Origin: Algicola sp. | Lineage (GTDB): Bacteria > Bacteroidota > Bacteroidia > Flavobacteriales > Flavobacteriaceae | Length of the DNA: 39,883 bases | Direction of reading: 5' to 3' | Assembly (NCBI GenBank): GCA_018222835.1 | Contig: JAAEZN010000024.1 | Span: forward strand, 1 to 39,883 | Shown: piece by piece, positions 19,472-27,133 of the stretch | Layout: every line of letters begins with the position of its first letter | Numbering within the stretch: position 1 is the stretch's first letter | Translations under genes and position numbers: made by a program | Notes under the pieces: generated by a model | Database searches by the model: none | The model's input: only the letters and a program-made list of their open reading frames with translations | Told to the model about the DNA's origin: nothing

Positions 19472-19675
19472 ATGATGAAAATTAGAGATGAAAAATACCT
19501 GAAATCACTGGGTAAAAAGAATCAAGGAAATCAGAAAAGAAAGAGACATCTCTACCTATGATTTATCTTATGAATCAAATATTTCAAAAAGGGAGAAACC
19601 AATACAATCATATGCACTCTTAAAGCTATTGCATATACAATGGAACTAAAAGCTAAGGATTTGATTGACTTTTAA
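19472..19675 (+). pseudogene. Remnant of an XRE-family helix-turn-helix regulator (frameshifts and internal deletion)
   Basis: Starting at the ATG at 19472, one frame reads MMKIRDEKYLKSLGK; after a run of five A (19514-19518) the meaning continues in another frame (from 19512) as VKRIKEIRKERDISTYDL and SYESNISK; then near 19589 it returns to the first frame with KGETNTIICTLKAIAYTM and ELKAKDLIDF followed by TAA at 19673-19675. Joined, this is the usual order of a small Cro/cI-type HTH protein of flavobacteria, with part of the recognition helix region missing at the second junction. One extra A explains the first break. The tail overlaps the end of the convergent DUF922 gene by 23 bases. No intact ORF is left. 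Confidence 0.75.
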
Positions 19676-20192
19676 GTTCTTCAGCAATTTTACGGTTCCA
19701 TTCCTGCTGTTTCGCCTTATTGCGCGAAAAATTGGTTTCCCAATCGTATTGCTCTTGATATTTTTGAAGCTCCTTTAAAATATCCCGATATATTTTACGT
19801 ACCTCTCCCTTAACATCATCCGAGAAAGAGGTACGATGCAGTTTTGCACGCATTTTTTTGGCAAAAAGTTCGGTAATATCAAAATGAAGCTGTTCATGGG
19901 CCAAGGTGTTTTCATCGCATAATTCCGGCCTATACCAAGATTCGTTGGGATAGAAAAACGCATTTACCTCATAATCCAGCTTAACCTCATGGTGGAGCAA
20001 GTTGGCAGAATAGGAATAACTTATACCACTTGCCGTGGTTGCCGCCGATTCGGCAGCAGGAGGAACCTTTCCTTTAAAATCGGCCCAAGCGAGCCTTGTA
20101 TCTTTGTTCCATAGAACCCCCTCCTCGATTTCTTGCGTAAAACCCAAAAAACCGAATAGAAGAAAACACCCTATAAAAACTAATTTATCCAA
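19653..20192 (-). CDS. DUF922 domain protein, predicted exported zinc protease
   Basis: A 179-residue protein with a signal peptide (MDKLVFIGCFLLFGFLGFTQ). The DUF922 domain includes LAWADFKGKVP near residue 34, and a HEQLH zinc-protease-like motif at residues 99-103 within TLAHEQLHFDITELFAKK. The C-terminal third is helical and charged. Activity is predicted from the motif only. The start is a TTG at 20190-20192: it is preceded in frame by TAA, there is no earlier start, and the signal peptide begins right after it. The first 13 bases overlap the end of the OsmC gene, so translation is likely coupled. Confidence 0.85.
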   Translation of the reverse strand: MDKLVFIGCFLLFGFLGFTQEIEEGVLWNKDTRLAWADFKGKVPPAAESAATTASGISYSYSANLLHHEVKLDYEVNAFFYPNESWYRPELCDENTLAHEQLHFDITELFAKKMRAKLHRTSFSDDVKGEVRKIYRDILKELQKYQEQYDWETNFSRNKAKQQEWNRKIAEELKSQSNP

Positions 20193-20584
20193 TTAAAATC
20201 GATTACTCTTTCAATGTCGGGATGCAAACTGTAATGAACAGGACAGGTATTGGCCGTATGCACTAAAATTTTACGGTGCTTTTCGGAAACGGATGCCGGT
20301 AGGTCAAATTTTACCTCTATCTTGGATATCCTTCTCGGATTGGCCGCCATGTGTTTGGTGACTTCTGCTGTGGACCCGGTAAGATCAATTTCCAAATCCC
20401 GAGCTTTTATACCCATCATCGTTATCATACAATTGGCCAATCCGGTAGCAACTGTGTCCGTGGGCGAAAAAGCCTCTCCTTTACCATTATTGTCCACTGG
20501 AGCATCGGTTATGTACTCATTTCCCGAACGCAGATGTACGCAAGTGGTTCGCAGGTTTCCGTTATAGGTTACTTTTGCTGTCAT
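20180..20584 (-). CDS. OsmC family protein
   Basis: A 134-residue cytoplasmic protein. The family's redox pair is present: Cys52 in TGLANCMITMMGIKA and Cys114 in ANTCPVHYSL. The conserved GEAFSPTDTVATGLANC and IEVKFDLPA segments agree with the OsmC/Ohr fold. These proteins reduce organic hydroperoxides with thiol cofactors or have related detoxifying roles; which one applies here is not shown. It overlaps the upstream LysM gene by 23 bases and the downstream DUF922 gene by 13, so it sits inside a four-gene unit beginning with guaA. Confidence 0.93.
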   Translation of the reverse strand: MTAKVTYNGNLRTTCVHLRSGNEYITDAPVDNNGKGEAFSPTDTVATGLANCMITMMGIKARDLEIDLTGSTAEVTKHMAANPRRISKIEVKFDLPASVSEKHRKILVHTANTCPVHYSLHPDIERVIDFNWIN

Positions 20585-22745
20585 TTGTATCTACTTCTTT
20601 AATGGTAAGGTTGTCATACTCCATAATATAACAGGCACGGTTAAAATAGCCAGAAGTCCAATCATTAAGATAATCAAACCCATTTCCTGCATATTCGGTC
20701 AATCCAATATATTTAGATGTCTCAAAAAGGTTCTTTTTGTACGCCAGTTTCAGCAGCACATCCATAGTAACATCAAAACCTCGGATGGCATATCTATCCG
20801 GAAGTACTCCTCTATATTTTTTCATGTATGCCTTGGCGAAGGCATCATCTGCAGATTCCTTATAAAATGAAGGATAGGTGAACTTCAGGTTGGATAAATG
20901 GGTCTTGGAAACTGCCTCGTGCTCAAAAGCACCATTAAAACTTGTGGTGAACATACGCACATTAATTTTATCCCCTTGTGCGTTTGTAGCCGTAATTGAA
21001 GAAGTGTTGGCAGAGTTTAGAATCGAAGTTACGCTCGCCACCATATTAGGTTGATCGGTTTCCAAAAATACCCAGTTCTCTTTTTCATTGGACAACTGAA
21101 TCAAAAATCTATCCAAATGAAGTGATTTATTATCGATCACCTTTGCGATTTGGGCAGCAGGAAACTTGCTCAAAATGGAATCGTGTGCCACTTGATGGGT
21201 GGAATCCGCAATAATTACCACATTCTCATCGGTATGGATTTTTTCCATGTATGCCAGCATTTTATCCCTAAGGATGGCATCTTTGGGTACTGAGAAAAAC
21301 ACATTGCTATGGCTTAGTTCGCTGTCGGATGCAATCGGGGCGATCACTGGAATATTCTTGGTTTTTGCCTGTACCGCCACTTCGTTCAATGGGCCAGCAG
21401 CCAATGGGCCTATAATGGCATCTACCCCTGTTAACGATTCACGGAAAAGTATTTCCTTAACTTTTGCCTGATCTAGTTGGGTATCGTACGTTTTCACATT
21501 AACAGATACCCCCATTTTTTTGATGGAATCCAAAGCCACCATTGCCCCGGTATAAAAACCAAGACTTAGCGCAAGGTCCCTTCGGTTCCTGATCAACTCC
21601 TCCGCTTTCTTGGTATCGTTTAGGTTTACCTTATCCAAACGGAATGGAAGCATAAAAACAAGCCGCGGTTTATTTTCCACATTAATGCTATCTGCCAAAT
21701 TGATCTTATCCAGCACCAAAGCATTCTTCACCTCAAGTCCATCAGCTTTATCTTTTGGCAATTTTAAGACCATTCCCGCCTTAAGGCCATTTTCCAAAGC
21801 TGGGTTTAAACGGAACAATTCTTCTCGCGTTATTTTAAGGTTTTGGGTAATCCTAAATATGTTCTGCTTAGGTTTTACCTCATAAAAAATATAGTTGTCT
21901 GTGTTCACTATACCAGCTTGGGCTCTCTTTTTGGGCAAACGCACCACCATACCCTCTTTTAGCCCTCCAGCTTTCATAATTTCGGGATTCAATCTCACAA
22001 TCGAATCCGTTGGGATACCATATTCTCTTCCCAGACTATAAAGTGTCATTTTGGGAGGAACAGTGTACGATGTAAAGACCTCTATCTTTTGTTCTTTTAG
22101 ACTATCTCCTTTTGGCCTGGGCAGTTTCAATTCTTCACCAGCTGCCAGATAATTGGTATTCTTATCAAGTTCTGGGTTCAAAATCAGTAGGCTATCCACA
22201 CTAATCCCGTACTTGTGGGCAATGCTCCAACGGGTCTCTTTAGGTTGAACGGTGTAGGTTTCGAAATCCAATTCTTTCTCCTCATTGGGATCCACCTCGG
22301 GAAATACAGGAATTTGAAGCACCATTCCCTTGTCCAATGTTTCCGAATACAGCCTCGTGTTATATCTTTTTAATTGTTCTTCGGTGATCTTATACTTTTG
22401 GGTCAGGCCAAAAAGAGTTTCCTTTCTTCTTACCCTGTGGCGGGTAAAACGAAGTGGTTTCACCTCTTCTTCCTTAGGCTCTTCCTTTTTTGTCTCTGTT
22501 TTGTTTTCCACAGGTTTTCCATTAAGTGGAATAATAAGAATAGTGTTTTCCTTAACATCGGAAGCACTTTTGATTTCCTTGTTAGCCTGTAAAATACTGT
22601 AGGGCGTAACCCTGTATTTTTGGGAAATACTCTTTAAGGTTTCCCCTTCCTTTACTGCGTGCGTGGTATAATTTTGTGCTGAAACCGGCACCATGGCCAA
22701 CAAAAAGACCATGGTAAAAACCAGTTGTAAAATATATTTTTTCAT
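20562..22745 (-). CDS. LysM-repeat protein with periplasmic-binding-protein (PBP1) domain
   Basis: A 727-residue exported protein: signal peptide to about residue 23 (VSAQ), five LysM domains at about 28-74, 102-147, 163-209, 226-271 and 287-331, and then a type-1 periplasmic-binding-protein fold from about 361 to 700 ([44 protein letters not shown]). The LysM domains should bind peptidoglycan. The PBP1 domain resembles amino-acid binding receptors and the LpoA activator of penicillin-binding proteins, but there is no transporter nearby. I chose the ATG at 22745, which overlaps the guaA stop as ATGA; another ATG lies two codons upstream. Confidence 0.9.
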   Translation of the reverse strand: MKKYILQLVFTMVFLLAMVPVSAQNYTTHAVKEGETLKSISQKYRVTPYSILQANKEIKSASDVKENTILIIPLNGKPVENKTETKKEEPKEEEVKPLRFTRHRVRRKETLFGLTQKYKITEEQLKRYNTRLYSETLDKGMVLQIPVFPEVDPNEEKELDFETYTVQPKETRWSIAHKYGISVDSLLILNPELDKNTNYLAAGEELKLPRPKGDSLKEQKIEVFTSYTVPPKMTLYSLGREYGIPTDSIVRLNPEIMKAGGLKEGMVVRLPKKRAQAGIVNTDNYIFYEVKPKQNIFRITQNLKITREELFRLNPALENGLKAGMVLKLPKDKADGLEVKNALVLDKINLADSINVENKPRLVFMLPFRLDKVNLNDTKKAEELIRNRRDLALSLGFYTGAMVALDSIKKMGVSVNVKTYDTQLDQAKVKEILFRESLTGVDAIIGPLAAGPLNEVAVQAKTKNIPVIAPIASDSELSHSNVFFSVPKDAILRDKMLAYMEKIHTDENVVIIADSTHQVAHDSILSKFPAAQIAKVIDNKSLHLDRFLIQLSNEKENWVFLETDQPNMVASVTSILNSANTSSITATNAQGDKINVRMFTTSFNGAFEHEAVSKTHLSNLKFTYPSFYKESADDAFAKAYMKKYRGVLPDRYAIRGFDVTMDVLLKLAYKKNLFETSKYIGLTEYAGNGFDYLNDWTSGYFNRACYIMEYDNLTIKEVDTNDSKSNL

Positions 22746-24274
22746 TCCCATTCTATAGTTGCAGGTGGTTTAGAACTAATGTCGTACACCACTCTATTAA
22801 CGCCTTTAACCTTATTTATTATATCATTAGAGGTCTTTTGCAAAAACTCGTAGGGCAAATTCACCCAATCGGCGGTCATACCGTCCGTGCTTTCTACTGC
22901 TCTGAGCGCCACACATTTTTCGTAGGTACGCTCATCTCCCATAACCCCTACACTATCTACGGGCAAAAGCATGGCTCCGGCCTGCCAGACCTTGTCATAA
23001 AGTCCCCATTTCTTTAATCCATCGATAAAAACAGCATCGACTTCTTGTAAAATAGCTACTTTTTCCGGGGTAATATCCCCCAAGATACGGATTCCCAATC
23101 CAGGGCCCGGGAAGGGGTGCCTTCCCAAAATCTCTTTGGACATTCCCATACTCGCCCCTACTCTTCTTACCTCGTCCTTAAACAACATTTTTAAGGGCTC
23201 TACTATTTTCAATTTCATATAATCGGGCAAACCGCCAACATTGTGGTGGCTTTTTATTACAGCTGATGGCCCACCGCTTGCGGAAACAGATTCTATCCTA
23301 TCTGGATAAATGGTTCCTTGTGCCAACCATTTGGCATTTTCCACTTTGTGCGATTCATCATCAAAAACCTCGATAAAGACTCTTCCGATAATCTTTCTTT
23401 TCTTTTCCGGATCCGACTCGCCCTTAAGAGCGTCCAAAAAACGTGCCGAAGCATCTACACCCTTTACATTAAGTCCCATATGTTTATACTGATCCAAAAC
23501 ACTTTCGAACTCATTTTTGCGCAGAAGGCCATTGTTCACGAAAATACAGTACAGGTGGTCCCCAATAGCTTTGTTCAACAACATGGCCGCCACACTGGAA
23601 TCCACGCCTCCGGACAGACCCAAAATCACTTTTTCGTCTCCGATTTCCTCCCTTAGTTCATCTACAGTGGTTTCCACAAAAGCATCGGGTGTCCAATCTT
23701 GTTCTAGACCTGCTATGTTCACCAAAAAATTTTCCAATAGCTTTTTACCGTCGGTAGAATGATATACTTCTGGGTGAAACTGTATCCCATAGGTAATTTC
23801 TCCGTTAATTTTATAGGCCGCATTCTCCACATCGTGGGTGCTGGCCAAAAGTACCCCTCCCTTCGGGAGTTCCTTAATAGTGTCGGAATGGCTCATCCAT
23901 ACTTGGCTACCTTCATCAATACCTTTCAAGAAATCATCGTCGGACTTTACAAAAGACAAGTTGGCCCTTCCATATTCCCGGGTTGCGGACGGCGCCACAT
24001 TTCCCCCATGAAAATGAGCTAAATACTGAGCACCGTAACAAATGCCCAACAAGGGCTTTTTTCCCTTAATTTCCGACAAATCGGGATGTGGGGCCTGCTC
24101 GGAGCGAACTGAGGACGGGGAACCGGAAAGTATCACCGCTTTATAGTCCGACAAATCTTCGGGCACCTTGTTATAGGGTTTAATTTCTGAGTAAATGTTA
24201 AGTTCCCTTACGCGTCTTGCGATCAATTGTGTGTACTGGGAACCAAAGTCTAAGATGAGTACGTTGTTATCCAT
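22742..24274 (-). CDS. guaA: GMP synthase (glutamine-hydrolysing)
   Basis: A 510-residue cytoplasmic enzyme that converts XMP to GMP. The N-terminal class I glutaminase begins [22 protein letters not shown], has the nucleophile Cys in [17 protein letters not shown] and the His-Glu in QFHPEVYHS. The ATP-pyrophosphatase domain has [15 protein letters not shown], followed by SHHNVGGLP and the dimerisation domain ending PPATIEWE. The ATG at 24274 (MDNNVLIL) is the proper start; an in-frame extension of 47 codons upstream has no family character and contains the promoter. First gene of a tight cluster with the LysM protein, OsmC and DUF922. Confidence 0.97.
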   Translation of the reverse strand: MDNNVLILDFGSQYTQLIARRVRELNIYSEIKPYNKVPEDLSDYKAVILSGSPSSVRSEQAPHPDLSEIKGKKPLLGICYGAQYLAHFHGGNVAPSATREYGRANLSFVKSDDDFLKGIDEGSQVWMSHSDTIKELPKGGVLLASTHDVENAAYKINGEITYGIQFHPEVYHSTDGKKLLENFLVNIAGLEQDWTPDAFVETTVDELREEIGDEKVILGLSGGVDSSVAAMLLNKAIGDHLYCIFVNNGLLRKNEFESVLDQYKHMGLNVKGVDASARFLDALKGESDPEKKRKIIGRVFIEVFDDESHKVENAKWLAQGTIYPDRIESVSASGGPSAVIKSHHNVGGLPDYMKLKIVEPLKMLFKDEVRRVGASMGMSKEILGRHPFPGPGLGIRILGDITPEKVAILQEVDAVFIDGLKKWGLYDKVWQAGAMLLPVDSVGVMGDERTYEKCVALRAVESTDGMTADWVNLPYEFLQKTSNDIINKVKGVNRVVYDISSKPPATIEWE

Positions 24275-24277
24275 GGG

Positions 24278-24307
24278 CAAAAATAGCAATTTGCTTTTGT
24301 TGCAAAA
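24278..24307 (-). promoter_or_regulatory. guaA promoter, consensus Bacteroidota type
   Basis: On the minus strand the region reads TTTTG, 17 bases, then TATTTTTG, an exact match to the -33/-7 consensus with ideal spacing. The -7 element ends only three bases before the guaA ATG, so transcription should begin at or within a base or two of the start codon, giving a leaderless mRNA. Confidence 0.75.
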
Positions 24308-24482
24308 GTATCTTTTAAAGGTTATTTGTGACAAGTTTTGGCCAAAGTAATTCCAACGGGTTATCAACAACGCCATCCTTTGAGCATATACCTTGTTTTT
24401 CCTACAAAAAAACAAAGCCTTATATAGTTTTTTTCTTAATTGATTTCATTATTTCTTTGTTTTGAAAAATAAAGAACTGACC

Positions 24483-25142
24483 ATGATTAAGGGATTCATT
24501 TTTGATTTGGATGGCGTAATAACAGATACAGCAGAGCTTCACTATGCCGCTTGGAAAAAGTTATCGAACGACATGGACTGGCAATTTGACCGCGAACTCA
24601 ACGAAAAATTGAGGGGTATCTCAAGAATGGACTCTATAAAAGTAATCATGGATTACAACAATGTTTCGCTAGGCGAGGATACCATTGTAGAACTTGCTAC
24701 CAAAAAGAATGATATATACGTGGAAAGTTTGAATGGCATGACGCAGGAAGATTATCTCCCTGGCGCCGAGGAACTTTTAACTCACCTACGATCTGAAGGA
24801 TTTAACGTAGCCTTGGGCAGCGCCAGTAAAAATGCCGAAAAAGTATTAAAGCAACTGAATGCTACTCGTTATTTTGATATAATCGGTGATGGCAATAGCG
24901 TATCCAGAAGTAAACCTGCTCCGGACATTTTCCTGTATGCGTCGGAAAAAATGGGTCTGCCACCAGAGAATTGTATAGTTTTTGAAGACGCTGAAAAAGG
25001 TATTGATGCCGCAAAAGCGGGCAAGTTTTACAGTGTTGGCATTGGTCCGAAAGAGCGTGTTGGTCACGCAGACGTACGGTTCGATACCATGAAGCAGGCT
25101 ACCCTTTTTGAAGTAAAATCGCATTTTAAGGATTTGTTCTAA
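24483..25142 (+). CDS. pgmB: Beta-phosphoglucomutase (HAD superfamily)
   Basis: A 219-residue protein of normal family length. HAD motif I is FIFDLDGVITDTAELHY (nucleophile Asp and acid/base Asp), with cap-domain LRGISRMDSI typical of beta-phosphoglucomutase, motif II GSASKNA, and motif III/IV KPAPDIFL with VFEDAEKGIDAAKA. It interconverts beta-glucose 1-phosphate and glucose 6-phosphate, downstream of maltose or trehalose phosphorylases. In many flavobacteria pgmB lies in a maltose locus; no such genes are seen here. I use the ATG at 24483; an in-frame TTG 7 codons upstream adds nothing conserved. Confidence 0.92.
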   Translation: MIKGFIFDLDGVITDTAELHYAAWKKLSNDMDWQFDRELNEKLRGISRMDSIKVIMDYNNVSLGEDTIVELATKKNDIYVESLNGMTQEDYLPGAEELLTHLRSEGFNVALGSASKNAEKVLKQLNATRYFDIIGDGNSVSRSKPAPDIFLYASEKMGLPPENCIVFEDAEKGIDAAKAGKFYSVGIGPKERVGHADVRFDTMKQATLFEVKSHFKDLF

Positions 25143-25168
25143 GAAAATTTCCCGTAATGCAAGAATGC

Positions 25169-25195
25169 AAAAAGCCCCGGGAACCACTCCGGGGC
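25169..25195 (-). terminator. Rho-independent-type terminator
   Basis: Arms GCCCCGG (25174-25180) and CCGGGGC (25189-25195) flank an eight-base loop. On the minus strand the hairpin is followed by TTTTTG, so it fits ending minus-strand transcription coming from bshC 174 bases away. On the plus strand it lies 31 bases after pgmB but lacks a T-tract. Confidence 0.7.
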
Positions 25196-25226
25196 ATTCA
25201 ATAAAATCAAAACCAACCTAAACATA

Positions 25227-25244
25227 TTGAGTTAACCAACTCAA
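25227..25244. repeat. Perfect 7-bp inverted repeat in the bshC-pgmB intergenic region
   Basis: TTGAGTT, four-base spacer AACC, AACTCAA. It lies 31 bases from the minus-strand terminator, in the 226-base gap between convergent pgmB and bshC. It could be a second hairpin in a bshC 3'-UTR or in a small RNA. Confidence 0.4.
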
Positions 25245-25368
25245 AATTTAAATTTTCATAGCTATTTACATGTAAGGAACAACCCTAAGGCCAAATACCC
25301 TACCTAGTACACAAAGTTTTTTTAAATAAATTGATTTTTTACCTCACCTGGCCAATTACCAGACCTCA

Positions 25369-26973
25369 TCATTTACTTTTGATAATGGTAAAATTTTGGG
25401 AAAATGGGTTTAAGGTATCCAACAACATTGGAACAAGGTCTTCTCCCATCCCCAAATAGATTTCGGAAAAATTAAGTTGCCTCTCTTGCAACGATTGATT
25501 CGGAAACAACTCGTTTTGCAGCTCTGTCAATCGCGTTACATGATCCTTTAACTTACGTTTTTGAGCCCGCAATAATCTCTTTTCGAGGTTCTCCAACCCC
25601 TTTTTCTGTTTAATTTCTTGTGCTTTTACCGCCCCCAAAAAGCTCTTGTCCGTTTTTTCGGCCAGTTCGTACATGTGTTGAAACTGCTCTTCCAACAGCT
25701 GTTTTTGTGGAGTAAAGTCAACATCAATATTGGATATATCACGTATTTTTTTGTTGATAAGAGTGTGCTGCTTCATAAATAAATGTGCTACTGTTAGCTC
25801 CATCTTTTCAACTTTGTCCCACTGCTTCTCTTTAATCAACAAAGCTGAATTCCTCAACATCAACATGGGAAATGTTATCCCCAGTTCATCAAAATATGAT
25901 TTAAATTCCAACCAATATGCCAACTCTCCCCCACCTCCAATGTAGCAAAGATTGGGCAGGACAACTTCCTGATACAATGGACGAGTGACCACATTTGGAG
26001 AAAAACGCTCTGGATACTCCTCAAGTTCTTTTAAAAGCTCCTCCGCGGTAAAATCCAATTGTGTATTGAGCACATGGTATTTCTCTTTTTTTAGAACAAT
26101 TCGCTCTCGTAGATTATCCTTTAAATAAAAATAATTGATTTCTCTTGGATTCACCTGAATCGAATATTCCGAGGAAACCTTCTCGAGATTTTTAATAGAC
26201 TTGGTGATTTTTTCGAAGGGCGTATGCTCAAAAATGTCCTTTTGAACATAAGGTGCCAATATTTTTTTTAGGTTTTTATCATCACCATCCACAATTACAA
26301 GTCCTTCCTCTCCAAACAAGGCATTGGCGAGGTAACGTGTGGCCTCGGCCAAGGTAGGATTTTCGAGGTAAGCCTTTTGGAAGAGCTCTTTTAATCTGTC
26401 CGTATATCCCAAATTGCCAAGTTCAGAAGCAAATATCCCAAAGACTTCATCCAGACCTTCGGTGGACAGTCTGCCCACTCCACCAGAAGCTTTTCTGTTC
26501 CAAAGTACTTTTTTACCGTGCAGATTAAAATAATTGATCTCATCAAAATCATGATCCTCAGTTGCCATCCAGTACACCGGCACAAAATGATTATTGGGAT
26601 GCTGCTTATTTAGCTTTTTGGCCAAATTGATCGTGGATACAATTTTATACAGAAAGTATAGTGGTCCTGTAAACAAATTTAACTGGTGACCAGTGACCAC
26701 TGTAAAGGAATTCTCGTTCTCAAGAGCGAGAATATTTTTTTGTGTTGCCCTGGACACCTCAACATTTTTGTATTGCCCGTTAAGAGAACTGACCAAAACT
26801 TTTCTGTGCCCCTTTGGGTAGTTGGCGGATTTTTCTTTAATCTGATCACCGAAGTTATCGGGTAATGGGTATCTGTTAAAAAAGGGCGACAACTCTTTTT
26901 TCTGATCTAGGTAATCACAAATTAATCGGGAAAAATAACCGGTCTCCTTAAAGGGTATACATTCTACTTCCAT
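25369..26973 (-). CDS. bshC: Bacillithiol biosynthesis cysteine-adding enzyme BshC
   Basis: A 534-residue protein of the usual BshC length. Diagnostic segments are VVTGHQLNLFTGPLYFLYK (about residues 92-110), FVPVYWMATEDHDFDEI, LPNLCYIGGGGELAYWLEFK and LRAQKRKLKDHVTRL in a C-terminal coiled coil. It adds cysteine to glucosaminyl-malate to make bacillithiol, the main low-molecular-weight thiol in many Bacteroidota and Firmicutes. bshA and bshB are not in this window. A TATCTTTG -7 match lies about 20 bases upstream. The gene diverges from the M14 peptidase. Confidence 0.96.
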   Translation of the reverse strand: MEVECIPFKETGYFSRLICDYLDQKKELSPFFNRYPLPDNFGDQIKEKSANYPKGHRKVLVSSLNGQYKNVEVSRATQKNILALENENSFTVVTGHQLNLFTGPLYFLYKIVSTINLAKKLNKQHPNNHFVPVYWMATEDHDFDEINYFNLHGKKVLWNRKASGGVGRLSTEGLDEVFGIFASELGNLGYTDRLKELFQKAYLENPTLAEATRYLANALFGEEGLVIVDGDDKNLKKILAPYVQKDIFEHTPFEKITKSIKNLEKVSSEYSIQVNPREINYFYLKDNLRERIVLKKEKYHVLNTQLDFTAEELLKELEEYPERFSPNVVTRPLYQEVVLPNLCYIGGGGELAYWLEFKSYFDELGITFPMLMLRNSALLIKEKQWDKVEKMELTVAHLFMKQHTLINKKIRDISNIDVDFTPQKQLLEEQFQHMYELAEKTDKSFLGAVKAQEIKQKKGLENLEKRLLRAQKRKLKDHVTRLTELQNELFPNQSLQERQLNFSEIYLGMGEDLVPMLLDTLNPFSQNFTIIKSK

Positions 26974-26993
26974 TAAAACTGTAATGAGGTGAT

Positions 26994-27001
26994 CAAAGAT
27001 A
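26994..27001 (-). promoter_or_regulatory. Putative -7 element of bshC
   Basis: The minus strand reads TATCTTTG, an exact TAnnTTTG match, 20 bases before the bshC ATG. A TTTAC at the proper side is a weak -33 candidate, spacing about 22 bases. Confidence 0.45.
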
Positions 27002-27104
27002 AGTCTCTTCTTTTTTACTCATCGTAAAAATACGTTAATTGAATTTTATAAAGCATTTAGTTGGCTCAGTTCGATAAAATTAGGATTCTGCACCAATTTA
27101 TTAT

Positions 27105-27112
27105 TAGATTTG
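27105..27112 (+). promoter_or_regulatory. Putative -7 element of the M14 peptidase gene
   Basis: TAGATTTG matches TAnnTTTG and lies 21 bases upstream of the ATG at 27134. No clear -33 partner is seen. Confidence 0.4.
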
Positions 27113-27133
27113 AGAGAACTAATTAACCCAAAC

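Noticed and set aside
24275..24415. 47-codon N-terminal extension of GuaA
   Set aside because: It has no family character, contains a consensus promoter, and the canonical start [14 protein letters not shown] follows it.
25142..25226. 28-codon minus-strand ORF (starting MFRLVLILL) spanning the terminator
   Set aside because: Its coding sequence is the terminator hairpin itself; hydrophobic composition follows from the T-rich flank.
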